Notes: generated by a model from the letters alone, not told the origin. A stretch of 64,000 nucleotides of DNA from Paraburkholderia sp. BCC1885 (GCF_900996235.1 NZ_CAAJGM010000111.1:310001-374000), one strand, 5' to 3'. Shown: positions 10,972 through 20,900, numbered from the stretch's first letter. Made by a program: numbers and translations.

Positions 10972-12237
10972 TCAGTTCAGTAATTCGGAAAAGGGAATGA
11001 AACGCACCGTCTCGCCGGCGCTGATCACGTGATTGGGCGGATTGTCGATCAGGCCGTCGCCCCACACCGTCGAAGTCAGCACCGCCGAACTCTGGTTCGG
11101 AAACAGGTCGAGACCGCCCGCCGGATTGATTTTGGCGCGCAGGAATTCATTGCGGCGGTCGCCTTTGGCCTGCGTAAAGTCCGCGCGCAGCGACAACGCC
11201 CGCGGCGTCACGGTGCGCACGCCCGCCAGCCGCAGCACGAACGGACGCACAAACAGCAGGAAGGTGACGAAAGTCGATACCGGATTGCCCGGCAGACCGA
11301 TAAAGAAGGTTTCGGCCGCCTCTGCCGCCCGGACGCCGCGCCGTACCGCGCCGAATGCCAGCGGCTTGCCGGGCTTCATGGCGATCTGCCACATCGACAG
11401 CCGCCCTTCCGCCTCGACCGCCGGCTTCACGTGATCTTCCTCGCCCACCGACACGCCGCCGCTGGTCAAAATCAGGTCATGCGACTGCGCGGCCTCGCGC
11501 AGCGTCGCGCGGGTCGCGTCGAGCTGGTCGGGGACGATACCGTAATCGGTCACTTCGCAGCCGAGCTTTTCGAGCAGCCCACGCAGCGTGAAGCGATTCG
11601 AGTTGTAGATGGCGCCGGGTTTGAGCGGCTCGCCCGGCATGGTCAGCTCGTCGCCGGTGAAAAACACGGCCACCTTGACGCGCCGCAGCACCCGCAATTG
11701 CGCGCAGCCCACCGAGGCCGCCAGCCCCAGCGCCTGCGGCGTCAGGCGCGTGCCCGCCGGCAGTATCACCGAGCCGCTGCGGATGTCCGCGCCGTGCGCC
11801 GTGATCCATTCGCCGGCTTTCGGCAGGTGCAGGATCGTCACCGCCTCGTGGGCGGCTTCGGTCTGCTCCTGCATGACGATGGCGTCGGCACCGGGCGGCA
11901 CGGTGGCGCCGGTGAAAATCCGCGCTGCCGTGCCGGCCGCGAGCGGCTGCGGCGCGTGGCCGGCCGGAATGCGTTGCGACACCGGCAGCCGGCCTTCGCC
12001 GTGGGCGAGATCGGCGAGCCGCACCGCGTAGCCGTCCATGGCGCTGATGTTCATGGGAGGCACGTCGAGCGGCGACACTACATCGACGGCCAGCACGCGG
12101 TTTAGTGCGTCCACCGTGGCGAGCGTCTCCGTGCCGCTGACGGTGCTGGAAGCGCCCAGCAGCGTGGCAAGGGCGTCAGAGGTGGACAGCATCGGCGCGC
12201 GCGGCGCGGAGGGCGTGGCAGAGGTGGGCGTGGACAT
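10972..12237 (-). CDS. moeA: Molybdopterin molybdotransferase MoeA
   Basis: 421 residues; inserts molybdate into MPT-AMP to finish the molybdenum cofactor. Visible marks are MDGYAVR near the N terminus, RIFTGATVPPGADAIVMQE, LTSGGVSVGEEDHV in the MoaB/Mog-like domain and GLPGNPVS. Length is standard. Same strand as thrC upstream, separated by 70 bp in which a TACAAT hexamer (complement of 12266-12271) could be a -10 element, so it may have its own promoter. Followed by moaD and moaE. Confidence 0.96.
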   Translation of the reverse strand: MSTPTSATPSAPRAPMLSTSDALATLLGASSTVSGTETLATVDALNRVLAVDVVSPLDVPPMNISAMDGYAVRLADLAHGEGRLPVSQRIPAGHAPQPLAAGTAARIFTGATVPPGADAIVMQEQTEAAHEAVTILHLPKAGEWITAHGADIRSGSVILPAGTRLTPQALGLAASVGCAQLRVLRRVKVAVFFTGDELTMPGEPLKPGAIYNSNRFTLRGLLEKLGCEVTDYGIVPDQLDATRATLREAAQSHDLILTSGGVSVGEEDHVKPAVEAEGRLSMWQIAMKPGKPLAFGAVRRGVRAAEAAETFFIGLPGNPVSTFVTFLLFVRPFVLRLAGVRTVTPRALSLRADFTQAKGDRRNEFLRAKINPAGGLDLFPNQSSAVLTSTVWGDGLIDNPPNHVISAGETVRFIPFSELLN

Positions 12238-12307
12238 CGAACGGGCCCGCAGAACTTAAACGATTATTGTAGCGGCCCGCGAGGACCGCCGGGCGTCCCT
12301 TTCGACA

Positions 12308-13759
12308 TCAGCCGCCCGTATGCGCCACCACGAAGTCCTTCACGCGCTGCGCGTCCGCCGGCAACACCTCGAAGCGCTGCGGCAGCGCTTCGATCCCGGA
12401 GAAAGCCGCCGGCCGCTCCGGTTCGCGCAGCAGCGCCTCGCGGATGGTCTCGCCGAACTTGATGGGCTGGGCGGTCTCCAGCACGATCATCGGGATGCCA
12501 GGTTGCAGATGCTCGCGCGCCACCTTCAGGCCGTCGGCCGTGTGGGTGTCGATCATGGTGTCGTAACGTTCGAACACGTCGCGAATCACGTCCACCCGGT
12601 CGGCGTGGCTACTGCGCCCCGACACGAAGCCGAATTCCTTGACGCGCGCGAAATCGCCGCTCGCCGCCAGATCGAAACCGCCCTTTTCTTCGACGTCGCG
12701 GAACAGTTGCAGCACCCGCGCCGGATCGCGTCCCAGCAGGTCGAACACGAAACGCTCGAAATTCGACGCCTTCGAAATGTCCATGCTCGGGCTGCTGGTG
12801 TGATACGTCTCGGCCGCCTTGCGCACGCGGTAGACGCCGGTACGGAAAAACTCGTCGAGCACGTCGTTCTCGTTGGTGGCGACCACGAGTTTTTCGATGG
12901 GCAAGCCCATCATGCGCGCGATATGCCCGGCGCAGACGTTGCCGAAGTTGCCCGACGGCACCGTGAACGAGACCCGCTCGCCGTTCGACTTCGTGGCGGC
13001 GAAATAACCCTTGAAGTAGTACACGACCTGCGCGACGACACGCGCCCAGTTGATCGAATTGACCGTGCCGATCTTGTGCTTCGCCTTGAACGCGTGGTCG
13101 TTCGAGACGGCCTTGACGATGTCCTGGCAGTCGTCGAAATTGCCTTCCACCGCGAGGTTGAAAATGTTCGGGTCCTGCAGGCTATACATCTGCGCCGTCT
13201 GGAACGCGCTCATCTTGCGGTGCGGCGACAGCATGAACACGCGGATGCCCTGCTTGCCGCGCATGGCGTATTCGGCCGCGCTGCCGGTGTCGCCCGAGGT
13301 GGCGCCCAGGATGTTGAGCGTCTCGCCGTGCTTCGCCAATGCGTATTCGAACAGGTTGCCGATCAACTGCATCGCCATATCTTTGAACGCCAGCGTCGGC
13401 CCGTTGGACAGTTCGAGCAGCGCCAGCGGCGCGCCGTTTTCGACGCCCAGCGTCTTCAGCGGCGTGATCTGCGCGGCGCTTTCGTCGTCGCGCACGTTGC
13501 AGTAGGTGGCCGCCGTGTAGGTGCGGCGGGTGAGCGCGCGCAGGTCGTCGGCGGGAATGTCGTCGCTGAATTTCGACAGAATCTCGAAGGCGAGGTCCGC
13601 GTAAGGCAGCGTGCGCCAGCGCGCGAGTTCGTCGGCCGAGACCTGCGGATATTGCGCCGGCAGGTACAGGCCGCCGTCTCGCGCGAGACCGCCCAGCAGG
13701 ATGTCGGAAAACGTATGGCGCTCGCCGGCTCCGGCGCCGCGCGTGGAAAGGTAGTTCAT
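12308..13759 (-). CDS. thrC: Threonine synthase
   Basis: 483-residue PLP enzyme that converts O-phosphohomoserine to threonine. The PLP lysine is K126 in LAFKDMAMQ, and the glycine-rich phosphate-binding LGATSGDTGSAAEYAM is present. It starts MNYLSTRGAGAGERHTF as in other proteobacterial long-form enzymes. Only 12 bp downstream of hom, so hom and thrC are translated from one message. Cytoplasmic. Confidence 0.97.
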   Translation of the reverse strand: MNYLSTRGAGAGERHTFSDILLGGLARDGGLYLPAQYPQVSADELARWRTLPYADLAFEILSKFSDDIPADDLRALTRRTYTAATYCNVRDDESAAQITPLKTLGVENGAPLALLELSNGPTLAFKDMAMQLIGNLFEYALAKHGETLNILGATSGDTGSAAEYAMRGKQGIRVFMLSPHRKMSAFQTAQMYSLQDPNIFNLAVEGNFDDCQDIVKAVSNDHAFKAKHKIGTVNSINWARVVAQVVYYFKGYFAATKSNGERVSFTVPSGNFGNVCAGHIARMMGLPIEKLVVATNENDVLDEFFRTGVYRVRKAAETYHTSSPSMDISKASNFERFVFDLLGRDPARVLQLFRDVEEKGGFDLAASGDFARVKEFGFVSGRSSHADRVDVIRDVFERYDTMIDTHTADGLKVAREHLQPGIPMIVLETAQPIKFGETIREALLREPERPAAFSGIEALPQRFEVLPADAQRVKDFVVAHTGG

Positions 13760-13771
13760 ATCAGTCTCTGG

Positions 13772-15103
13772 CTAGTTCAGTGCTTCCATGCGCAGCTTGG
13801 TCACCTGCGACACGACGGTCTGCAGCGCCTCGACATTCCTGATCGCGGCGTTGACGTGCTTTTCGACCGTTTCGTGCGTGATCAGGATGATGTCGGTTTC
13901 GCCCTTGCCGTTGGCGTCGACGTGCTCCGATTCCTTCTGCAGCAGCGCGTCAATGGAAATGCCGGTATCCGCGAGGATGCGCGTGATGTCGGCGAGCACG
14001 CCGGTCACGTCCGCGACCCGCAGACGCAGGTAATAGCCGCTCGTCACTTCCTCGATCGGCAGGATCGGCGTGTTCGACAGGCTGTCCGGCTGGAACGCCA
14101 GATGCGGCACGCGATGCTCCGGGTCCGCGGTATGCAGACGGGTCACGTCCACCAGATCCGCCACCACGGCCGACGCCGTCGGCTCGGCTCCCGCGCCCTT
14201 GCCGTAGTACAGCGTGGTGCCGACCGCGTCGCCGTGCACCACCACCGCGTTCATCGCGCCTTCCACGTTCGCCAGCAGGCGCTTCTCGGGAATCAGCGTC
14301 GGATGCACGCGCAGTTCGATGCCTTTATCGGTGCGGCGCGCGATGCCGAGCAGCTTGATGCGGTAGCCAAGTTCTTCGGCGTATTTGATGTCGATGGCCG
14401 CCAGCTTGCTGATGCCTTCGACATAAGCCTTGTCGAACTGCACCGGTACGCCGAACGCGATCGCGCTCATGATGGTCGCCTTGTGCGCGGCGTCCACACC
14501 TTCGATGTCGAAGGTCGGGTCGGCTTCGGCGTAGCCCAGCTCCTGCGCCGCCCGCAGCGCGGTGGCGAAGTCGAGCCCACGGTCGCGCATCTCCGAGAGG
14601 ATGTAATTGGTCGTGCCGTTGATGATGCCGGCAATGTACTGGATACGGTTCGCCGTCAGCCCTTCGCGCAGCGCCTTGATGATGGGAATGCCGCCCGCCA
14701 CCGCCGCTTCGAATGCCACCATCACGCCGTTGGCGCGCGCCGCTTCGAAGATCTCGGTGCCGTGCACGGCGAGCAGCGCCTTGTTGGCCGTCACCACATG
14801 CTTGCGATTGGCGATGGCGCGCAGCACCAGCTCGCGCGCGATGCCCGTGCCGCCGATCATTTCCGCGACGATGTCGATCGCCGGATCTTCGACTACGGCA
14901 TCGAAGCTATCGGTGATGTCCACCGTGCCGGCTTCGCTGCCGAGCGCGGCCGTCGCCCTGGCCGGATTGCGCACGGCAATGCGCGCAATCTCGATGCCGC
15001 GGCCGGCGCGCCGTTTGATTTCTTCCTGGTTGCGGCGCAGTACCGTGAAGGTGCCGCTGCCCACCGTGCCGAAGCCCAGCAGTCCAACTTTGATCGGTTC
15101 CAT
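13772..15103 (-). CDS. hom: Homoserine dehydrogenase
   Basis: 443 residues; reduces aspartate semialdehyde to homoserine with NAD(P)H at the branch to threonine and methionine. N-terminal nucleotide-binding GLLGFGTVGSGTF, then VTANKALLA and the catalytic domain ending at GVDAAHKATI. A C-terminal ACT domain (from about residue 350, TGVLADITRILADTGISID) suggests feedback regulation by threonine. It is monofunctional, with no aspartokinase fused. Lies between alaA and thrC on the same strand. Confidence 0.97.
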   Translation of the reverse strand: MEPIKVGLLGFGTVGSGTFTVLRRNQEEIKRRAGRGIEIARIAVRNPARATAALGSEAGTVDITDSFDAVVEDPAIDIVAEMIGGTGIARELVLRAIANRKHVVTANKALLAVHGTEIFEAARANGVMVAFEAAVAGGIPIIKALREGLTANRIQYIAGIINGTTNYILSEMRDRGLDFATALRAAQELGYAEADPTFDIEGVDAAHKATIMSAIAFGVPVQFDKAYVEGISKLAAIDIKYAEELGYRIKLLGIARRTDKGIELRVHPTLIPEKRLLANVEGAMNAVVVHGDAVGTTLYYGKGAGAEPTASAVVADLVDVTRLHTADPEHRVPHLAFQPDSLSNTPILPIEEVTSGYYLRLRVADVTGVLADITRILADTGISIDALLQKESEHVDANGKGETDIILITHETVEKHVNAAIRNVEALQTVVSQVTKLRMEALN

Positions 15104-15179
15104 GCAGCGTGTGTTTTAGAGTAAGGATTAAGGGAAACTTTAGGTCCGGATCTGACGTGCCGCCAATCGCGGCCGTTGC

Positions 15180-16418
15180 TCAGACCGAATGACGTTTTCG
15201 GTAGCCGTCGAGGAAGCGGGCGATCCGGTTGATCGAATCCGCCAGGTCGTCGACGTTCGGCAGGAACACCACCCGGAAGTGATCCGGCGACTTCCAGTTG
15301 AAGCCGGTGCCTTGCACCAGCAACACCCGCTCGGCCAGCAGCAGCTCCAGGATGAACTGCTGGTCGTCCTCGATCGGGTACATTTTCGGATCGAGGCGCG
15401 GGAACATATACAGCGCTGCTTCCGGTTTCACGCAGGTGACGCCGGGGATCGCCGTCAGCATGTCATACGCGAGTTGACGCTGTTTGTACAGGCGGCCGCT
15501 CGGCACGATCAGGTCGTTGATGCTCTGGTAGCCGCCGAGCGCGGTCTGGATCGCATACTGGCCGGGCACGTTCGGGCACAGCCGCATCGAGGCGAGAATG
15601 CCGAGGCCCTCGAAATAGTCCCTGGCGCGACGGCGGTTCTCGCCGGTCAGCCCCGAGATGAACATCCAGCCGGCACGGTAGCCGCACGAGCGGTAGCTTT
15701 TCGACAGGCTGTTGAAAGTGACCGTCAGCACGTCTTCGGAGAGCGCCGCCATCGAGGTGTGCTGCTTGCCGTCGTAGACGATCTTGTCGTAGACCTCGTC
15801 GGCGAAGATCACAAGGCCGTGCTGGCGCGCAATTTCGATCAGACCGAGCAGCAGTTCGTCCGAGTACAGCGCGCCGGTCGGGTTATTCGGGTTGATCACC
15901 ACCAAAGCGCGCGTATTCGGCGTGATTTTGGCGCGGATGTCGTCCAGATCGGGCATCCAGCCGTTTGATTCGTCGCACAGGTAGTGGATCGGCGTGCCGC
16001 CCGACAGGCTCACGCCCGCGGTCCACAGCGGGTAGTCCGGCGCCGGCAGCAGCACCTCGTCGCCGTCGTTGAGCAGGCCCTGCATGGCCATCACGATCAG
16101 TTCGGACGCGCCATTGCCGATGTAGATGTCGTCCAGCTCGACGCCGTGCACGCCCTTTTGCTGCGTGTAATGCATGATCGCCTTGCGTGCGGCGAACACC
16201 CCTTTCGAGTCAGAATAACCTGACGAGCCAGGCAAATTCAGAATCATGTCCTGGATGATTTCATCCGGCGCGTCGAAGCCGAACGGCGCGAGATTGCCGA
16301 TATTCAGCTTGATGATGCGATGGCCCTCTTCTTCGAGCCGCTTCGCATGTTCGAGGACGGGCCCGCGGATGTCATAGCAGACATTCAACAACTTGTTGGA
16401 TTTGAGAATCGGTTTCAC
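15180..16418 (-). CDS. alaA: Alanine-synthesising PLP aminotransferase AlaA
   Basis: 412 residues from a GTG at 16418, chosen because AGGATGA precedes it and because the product then begins VKPILKSNKLLNVCYDIRGP, aligning with E. coli AlaA; a longer frame upstream is probably not translated. Fold type I aminotransferase with N in NIGNLAPFGFDAPDE, NPNNPTGALYS, the Asp of FADEVYDKI and the PLP lysine K240 in SLSKSYR. AlaA makes alanine from pyruvate and glutamate. It is 76 bp upstream of hom, an arrangement common in betaproteobacteria. A TATATT on the minus strand (16438-16443) may be its -10 element. Confidence 0.93.
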   Translation of the reverse strand: MKPILKSNKLLNVCYDIRGPVLEHAKRLEEEGHRIIKLNIGNLAPFGFDAPDEIIQDMILNLPGSSGYSDSKGVFAARKAIMHYTQQKGVHGVELDDIYIGNGASELIVMAMQGLLNDGDEVLLPAPDYPLWTAGVSLSGGTPIHYLCDESNGWMPDLDDIRAKITPNTRALVVINPNNPTGALYSDELLLGLIEIARQHGLVIFADEVYDKIVYDGKQHTSMAALSEDVLTVTFNSLSKSYRSCGYRAGWMFISGLTGENRRRARDYFEGLGILASMRLCPNVPGQYAIQTALGGYQSINDLIVPSGRLYKQRQLAYDMLTAIPGVTCVKPEAALYMFPRLDPKMYPIEDDQQFILELLLAERVLLVQGTGFNWKSPDHFRVVFLPNVDDLADSINRIARFLDGYRKRHSV

Positions 16419-16896
16419 GGCGGGCACTTCATCCTGAATATATATGGGCAGGCCCGCAACAGACGGGGCATGGGCATCGGAGCGCGGCAGTGGCCGAGGC
16501 GGCTGGCAGCGGCCGCCTCGGGGACTCACTCCCGCAAGTTGTTCTGGTTCGCGCTGGCGGCGGATTGCGCCGGGGTGCCCGGCTCGCTTCAGGAGAACCG
16601 TTCAGGATCTCCCAATGCTGCCCTTGAGGCTCCTCACAGTCCCAATCAAGGTCCTCTAAAGGTTGCCCAAAAGGTGTCCTCAGGGAATCTTAAGGGAGCG
16701 CCTGGTAAGCTGTCTGGCCATGCCTGATCGGCGTGCTGGCCGGTGTCCGGCAAAGGCTTCGGGCGCGGCTTATGACGGCACGCGAAGCAAGGAGCGCCGC
16801 CGGGCGGCTAAAAAGTTATAATTTAGCGGATTTTGGCCGACTTCCGCAATGCACCAAGTGCATGCAGTCCGGAAAGAACGACTTCGGAAAACCAAT
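16419..16896. other. Divergent intergenic region alaA / Mth938-like gene
   Basis: A 478-bp spacer with no credible gene. Near its right end a perfect TATAAT (16817-16822) on the plus strand could be the -10 of the downstream gene, but no matching -35 is seen. The stretch around 16600-16720 is rich in AAGG/CCTC words with imperfect repeats (AGGTCCTCTAAAGG, AAAGGTTGCC, AAAAGGTGTCCTC), of no recognised type. Confidence 0.4.
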
Positions 16897-17271
16897 TTGA
16901 AATTACACCAGGATTCGAGCGGCGCCCTGAACACCGTCACCGGCTACGGCGCCGGCTATGTCGAAATCAATCTCCAGCGCCACGCTGGCAGCATACTCGT
17001 GATGCCGGAGGCCCCCGTCATCGCGTGGCCCGTGACGTCTTTCGAGACGCTGGCCGCCGAGCATTTCGCGATGCTGATCGAGATGCGCCCCGAGGTGGTG
17101 GTGTTCGGCAGCGGCGAGCGCCTGCGCTTCCCGCATCCGCGTCTGACCGCCGCGCTCGCCGCGCAGCGCATCGGCGTCGAGACCATGGACTTCAAGGCCG
17201 CCTGCCGCACCTACAACATTCTGATGGCCGAGGGCCGCAAGGTCGCGGCTGCCTTGCTGATCGAAGCATAA
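16897..17271 (+). CDS. Mth938-like domain (DUF498) protein
   Basis: 124 residues if translation begins at the TTG at 16897, which has GGAAAA about 6 nt upstream and gives LKLHQDSSGALNTVTGYG, the usual family start; an ATG at 16849 would add 16 residues. The core with VVVFGSGERLRFP, GVETMDFKAACRTYNILMAEGR and VAAALLI is the Mth938/NDUFAF3-like fold. Mitochondrial members help assemble complex I; the bacterial role is unsettled. It precedes arnT by 152 bp on the same strand but has no obvious link to lipid A modification. Confidence 0.85.
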   Translation: MKLHQDSSGALNTVTGYGAGYVEINLQRHAGSILVMPEAPVIAWPVTSFETLAAEHFAMLIEMRPEVVVFGSGERLRFPHPRLTAALAAQRIGVETMDFKAACRTYNILMAEGRKVAAALLIEA

Positions 17272-17423
17272 GCGGCACGGCGCGCGGCAGCCCGCGCGCC
17301 GCGAGCGGAACCGTGCTTCAGCCGCCGGCTGGCGCGGCCTATCCCGCCGCATGCGCTTCATGCTCCTAACAACACTGACACGGCGCCTGTGCGGCGCCGC
17401 CCAAAGAACAGGCTAACAAATCC

Positions 17424-19160
17424 ATGAACGATACGCCTTCCCGGCTACCGCTCAACCGCAGCACCATCCTGCTTCTGGTGCTGGTCCTCGCTGTGATCTG
17501 GTTCGTGCCGCTCGGCTGGCGCCATCTGCTGCCGAGCGATGAAGGCCGCTACGCCGAAATGGCGCGCGAAATGTTCCTCACCGGCGACTGGATCACGCCG
17601 CGCTACAACGGCTACAAATACTTCGAGAAGCCGCCGCTGCAGACCTGGCTGAACGCGCTGACCTTCGCGTGGTTCGGCATTGGTGAATGGCAGGCGCGCC
17701 TCTACACGGCGTTGACCGGCTTCGCGGGGGTCCTGCTGCTCGGCTTTACCGGCGCGCGCGTCTTCAACGCGGCCACCGGCGTGTTCGCGGCAATCGTGCT
17801 GGCCACCTCGCCGTACTGGAACCTGATGGGCCACTTCAACACGCTCGACATGGGCCTGTCGTTCTGGATGGAGTTGACCCTGTGTGCGCTGCTGCTGGCG
17901 CAGCGCCCCAACCTGCCGAGCGCGAGCGTGCGCGGCTGGATGTGGCTGTGCTGGGCGTCGATGGCGCTCGCGGTACTGTCGAAGGGCCTCGTCGGCCTGA
18001 TCCTGCCGGGCGCGGTACTGGTGCTGTACACGCTGGCCGCACGCGACTGGGCCGTGTGGAAGCGGCTGCATCTGATCGGCGGGCTGATCCTGTTCTTCGC
18101 GATCGTCACGCCGTGGTTCGTGCTGGTGCAGCAACGCAACCCGGAATTCCTCAACTTCTTCTTTATCGTCCAGCAGTTCAAGCGCTATCTGACGCCCGAG
18201 CAGAACCGCCCCGGCGCGTTCTATTACTTCGTGCCGGTCCTCCTCGTCGGTTTCCTGCCGTGGCTGACGGTGAGCGTGCAGAGCATCCGCCACGCGCTGC
18301 GCCTGCCGCGCCAGCCGAACGGCTTCTCGCCGGTCATGATGATGCTGGTGTGGGCGGCCTTCATCTTCCTGTTTTTCAGCGCGTCGCATTCGAAGCTGCT
18401 GTCGTACACGCTGCCGATCGCGCCGGCGCTCGCCCTGCTGATCGGCCTGTACCTGCCGCTCGTCACGCCGGCCATGCTGCGCCGCCATCTGGCCGCCTAC
18501 GCCGGCTTTCTGGTGCTGGCGGCGGTGGGCGCGCTGTTCATGAATCGCCTCGGCGACGACCGCAATCCCACCGAACTGTATGTGGCCTTCCGCGTCTGGG
18601 TGCTGGCCGCGCTCGGTGTCGCGTTCATTCTGACGCTGGCCGCGCTGTGGCTGAACCGCCGCAGCCGCGCCGGGATCGTCGGCGCCACCGCCCTGTTCGG
18701 CGCGGCGTGGCTGCTGCTCGGCACCATCGCCGGCACCGGCCATGACGTGTTCGGGCGCCTGAGTTCCGGCGCGCCGCTCGCGCCGGCCGTCAAGGCCGCC
18801 ATCGCCAAACTGCCGCCCGATACGCCGTTCTACTCGGTCGGCGTGCTTGACCACACCCTGCCGTTCTACGTCGGCCATACGATGATCATGGTCGAGCATC
18901 CGGACGAACTGGCATTCGGCGTCTCCGTCGAACCGCAAAAGTGGATCCCGACGCTGGACGAATGGCTCAAGCGCTGGGAAGCCGACCGCTACGCGCTCGC
19001 CCTGCTGCCGCCGGCTCGCTACGATGCGCTGCTGGCGCAGCACGTGCCGATGGAAGTCGTCGCCCGCGACGCCCGGCGCGTGGTGGTCGAAAAGCCGCTC
19101 GCACCGGCCACGGACGCACCCGGCGCAGCGCAGTCCGCCGTAGAAAAACCGCAGCAATGA
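17424..19160 (+). CDS. arnT: L-Ara4N transferase ArnT (GT39-family glycosyltransferase)
   Basis: 578-residue polytopic inner-membrane enzyme that moves 4-amino-4-deoxy-L-arabinose from undecaprenyl phosphate to lipid A on the periplasmic side. The first periplasmic loop shows PSDEGRYAEMAREM with the acidic residues typical of GT-C enzymes, then RYNGYKYFEKPPLQTW. About 11-12 hydrophobic helices follow and a soluble C-terminal domain starts near residue 440. First gene of the arn cluster, 26 bp before the flippase subunit. The modification lowers lipid A negative charge and gives polymyxin resistance. Confidence 0.94.
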   Translation: MNDTPSRLPLNRSTILLLVLVLAVIWFVPLGWRHLLPSDEGRYAEMAREMFLTGDWITPRYNGYKYFEKPPLQTWLNALTFAWFGIGEWQARLYTALTGFAGVLLLGFTGARVFNAATGVFAAIVLATSPYWNLMGHFNTLDMGLSFWMELTLCALLLAQRPNLPSASVRGWMWLCWASMALAVLSKGLVGLILPGAVLVLYTLAARDWAVWKRLHLIGGLILFFAIVTPWFVLVQQRNPEFLNFFFIVQQFKRYLTPEQNRPGAFYYFVPVLLVGFLPWLTVSVQSIRHALRLPRQPNGFSPVMMMLVWAAFIFLFFSASHSKLLSYTLPIAPALALLIGLYLPLVTPAMLRRHLAAYAGFLVLAAVGALFMNRLGDDRNPTELYVAFRVWVLAALGVAFILTLAALWLNRRSRAGIVGATALFGAAWLLLGTIAGTGHDVFGRLSSGAPLAPAVKAAIAKLPPDTPFYSVGVLDHTLPFYVGHTMIMVEHPDELAFGVSVEPQKWIPTLDEWLKRWEADRYALALLPPARYDALLAQHVPMEVVARDARRVVVEKPLAPATDAPGAAQSAVEKPQQ

Positions 19161-19185
19161 CCCCATCTCAGGACCTGAACCGTCG

Positions 19186-19557
19186 ATGAACCCGATTTCG
19201 CTCATCTGTATCCTCGCAGGCGTCACGCTGAACGCCTGCGCGCAGCTTCTGCTCAAGGCCGGCACGAATGCCGTTGGACACTTCGAATTCAGCCGTGCGA
19301 ACATCCTGCCCATTGGCTTCCGGCTGGCGACCCAATGGCCGATCATCGGCGGCTTGAGCTGTTACGTGATCAGCGTCGCGGTGTGGGTGATCGGGCTGTC
19401 GCGGGTGGATGTGTCGATTGCCTATCCGATGCTTTCGCTGGGATACATCGTCAACGCGTTCGCGGCCTGGTATCTGTTCGGCGAGGTGCTGTCGGTCCAG
19501 AAGCTGGTGGGGATCGGCATTATTCTGCTGGGCGTCGTCATCCTGGCGCGCAGCTAG
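19186..19557 (+). CDS. Small EamA/SMR-like membrane protein, ArnE/ArnF-type flippase subunit
   Basis: 123 residues with four predicted hydrophobic helices (starting ISLICILAGVTLNACAQLLLKAG) in the small multidrug resistance fold. In E. coli, ArnE and ArnF form a pair that flips undecaprenyl-phosphate-Ara4N to the periplasm. Here only one such gene lies in the cluster, between arnT and arnB. It may act as a homodimer or pair with a subunit encoded elsewhere; the sequence alone does not tell ArnE from ArnF. Confidence 0.85.
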   Translation: MNPISLICILAGVTLNACAQLLLKAGTNAVGHFEFSRANILPIGFRLATQWPIIGGLSCYVISVAVWVIGLSRVDVSIAYPMLSLGYIVNAFAAWYLFGEVLSVQKLVGIGIILLGVVILARS

Positions 19558-19742
19558 TCGTCTTCAAGGTTCGACCGGCCGGTGATTCACGAGATCAGGC
19601 GGGCGTTAAGAACCGGTAAGCAGCGCGCGCGATGCGGCCTCATACTCGCGCCGTTCGCTCCGGTCCGCCGCTGTATCCTTGCCGGTCGCGGTCGTTGTAA
19701 TCGTTGTTGGTTGCCGCCCTATTTCTTTCGAGCGAAGCATTC

Positions 19743-20894
19743 ATGAGCCAGTCATCCGTCCCGTTTTTGCCGTTTGTCCGTCCGGAAATCGATGAAGAGA
19801 CCATCCAGGGGGTGGCCGAGGTGCTGCGCTCCGGCTGGATCACCACCGGCCCGCAGAACCAGGCGTTCGAAGCCGCGCTCTCGGAATTCTGCGGCGGCCG
19901 TCCGGTGCGGACCTTCAATTCCGGCACGGCGACGCTCGAAATCGGCCTGCGCATTGCCGGAGTGGGCGTGGGCGACGAAGTCATCACCACGCCCGCCTCG
20001 TGGGTCTCCACCAGCAACGTGATCCTCGAAACGGGCGCGACGCCGGTATTCGCCGACATCGACCCGAAAACCCGCAACATCGATCTGGACCTGCTGGAAA
20101 AAGCCATCACGCCGCGTACCAGGGCGATCATCCCGGTGTATCTGTCGGGCCTGCCGGTGGACATGGACCGTCTCTATGAAATCGCCCGCGCCCACAAGCT
20201 GCGCGTGATCGAAGACGCCGCCCAGGCGTTCGGCTCGACGTGGAAAGGCGAGCGGATCGGCAAACTCGGCGACATCGTCTCGTTCAGCTTCCACGCCAAC
20301 AAGAATCTCACGTCCGTCGAAGGCGGCGCGCTGGTGCTGAACAACGAGGACGAAGCGATCCTCGCCCAGAAATACCGCCTGCAAGGCATCACCCGCACGG
20401 GTTTCGACGGTATGGACTGCGACGTGCTCGGCGGCAAATACAATCTGACCGACGTGGCGGCGCGCGTGGGCCTTGGCCAACTGCCGCACATGGAGCGTTT
20501 CATCGCCCAGCGCCGCAAGCTCGTGCGAGCCTACTTCCAGGGTTTCGAAGGCGGCGCGGCCGTCAAGCTGGGAATGGGTCTGCCGCTTGCTGACTTTGAA
20601 AACAGCAACTGGCACATGTTCCAGATCACGCTGCCGCTCGAGAAGCTCGCCATCGACCGCGCCGGCTTCATGGGCCAGCTGAAAGAACGCGGCATCGGTT
20701 CGGGTGTGCATTACCCGGCCATCCATCTGTTCTCGCTGTACCGCGCGCGCGGCTTCAGGGAAGGCATGTTCCCGCATGCGGAGCGCTTCGGGCAGACCAC
20801 GGTCACGCTGCCGCTCTTCACGCTGATGAACGAAGCCGACGTGGCGCGCGTGTGCCAGGCGGTCAACGAAATTTGCGAACAATACGGAAAATAA
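19743..20894 (+). CDS. arnB: UDP-4-amino-4-deoxy-L-arabinose--oxoglutarate aminotransferase ArnB
   Basis: 383 residues from ATG 19743 (MSQSSVPFLPFVRPEID). DegT/DnrJ/EryC1-type PLP enzyme that aminates UDP-Ara4O with glutamate. The PLP lysine is K187 in FHANKNLTSVEGGA, with EDAAQAFGS before it. Length matches ArnB of enterobacteria (~380). It lies 185 bp after the flippase gene and 6 bp before arnC, so arnB through arnD looks like one tightly packed operon, with a possible internal promoter in the 185-bp gap. Confidence 0.96.
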   Translation: MSQSSVPFLPFVRPEIDEETIQGVAEVLRSGWITTGPQNQAFEAALSEFCGGRPVRTFNSGTATLEIGLRIAGVGVGDEVITTPASWVSTSNVILETGATPVFADIDPKTRNIDLDLLEKAITPRTRAIIPVYLSGLPVDMDRLYEIARAHKLRVIEDAAQAFGSTWKGERIGKLGDIVSFSFHANKNLTSVEGGALVLNNEDEAILAQKYRLQGITRTGFDGMDCDVLGGKYNLTDVAARVGLGQLPHMERFIAQRRKLVRAYFQGFEGGAAVKLGMGLPLADFENSNWHMFQITLPLEKLAIDRAGFMGQLKERGIGSGVHYPAIHLFSLYRARGFREGMFPHAERFGQTTVTLPLFTLMNEADVARVCQAVNEICEQYGK

Positions 20895-20900
20895 GCGGAA

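Noticed and set aside
12320..15124. Very long open frame (over 900 codons) antisense to thrC and hom
   Set aside because: Typical artefact of high-GC codon bias; the product is Arg/His-rich with no domain, while both minus-strand genes are clear.
15104..15179. Attenuator or threonine leader peptide before hom
   Set aside because: No short frame with Thr/Ile codon runs and no hairpin with T-run in the spacer.
16600..16720. AAGG/CCTC-rich words upstream of the Mth938-like gene as a riboswitch or repeat element
   Set aside because: No consistent stem, unit length or known aptamer core could be found.
17445..19346. Long antisense frame over arnT
   Set aside because: Low-complexity Arg/Gln/His product and no family match; arnT on the plus strand is unambiguous.
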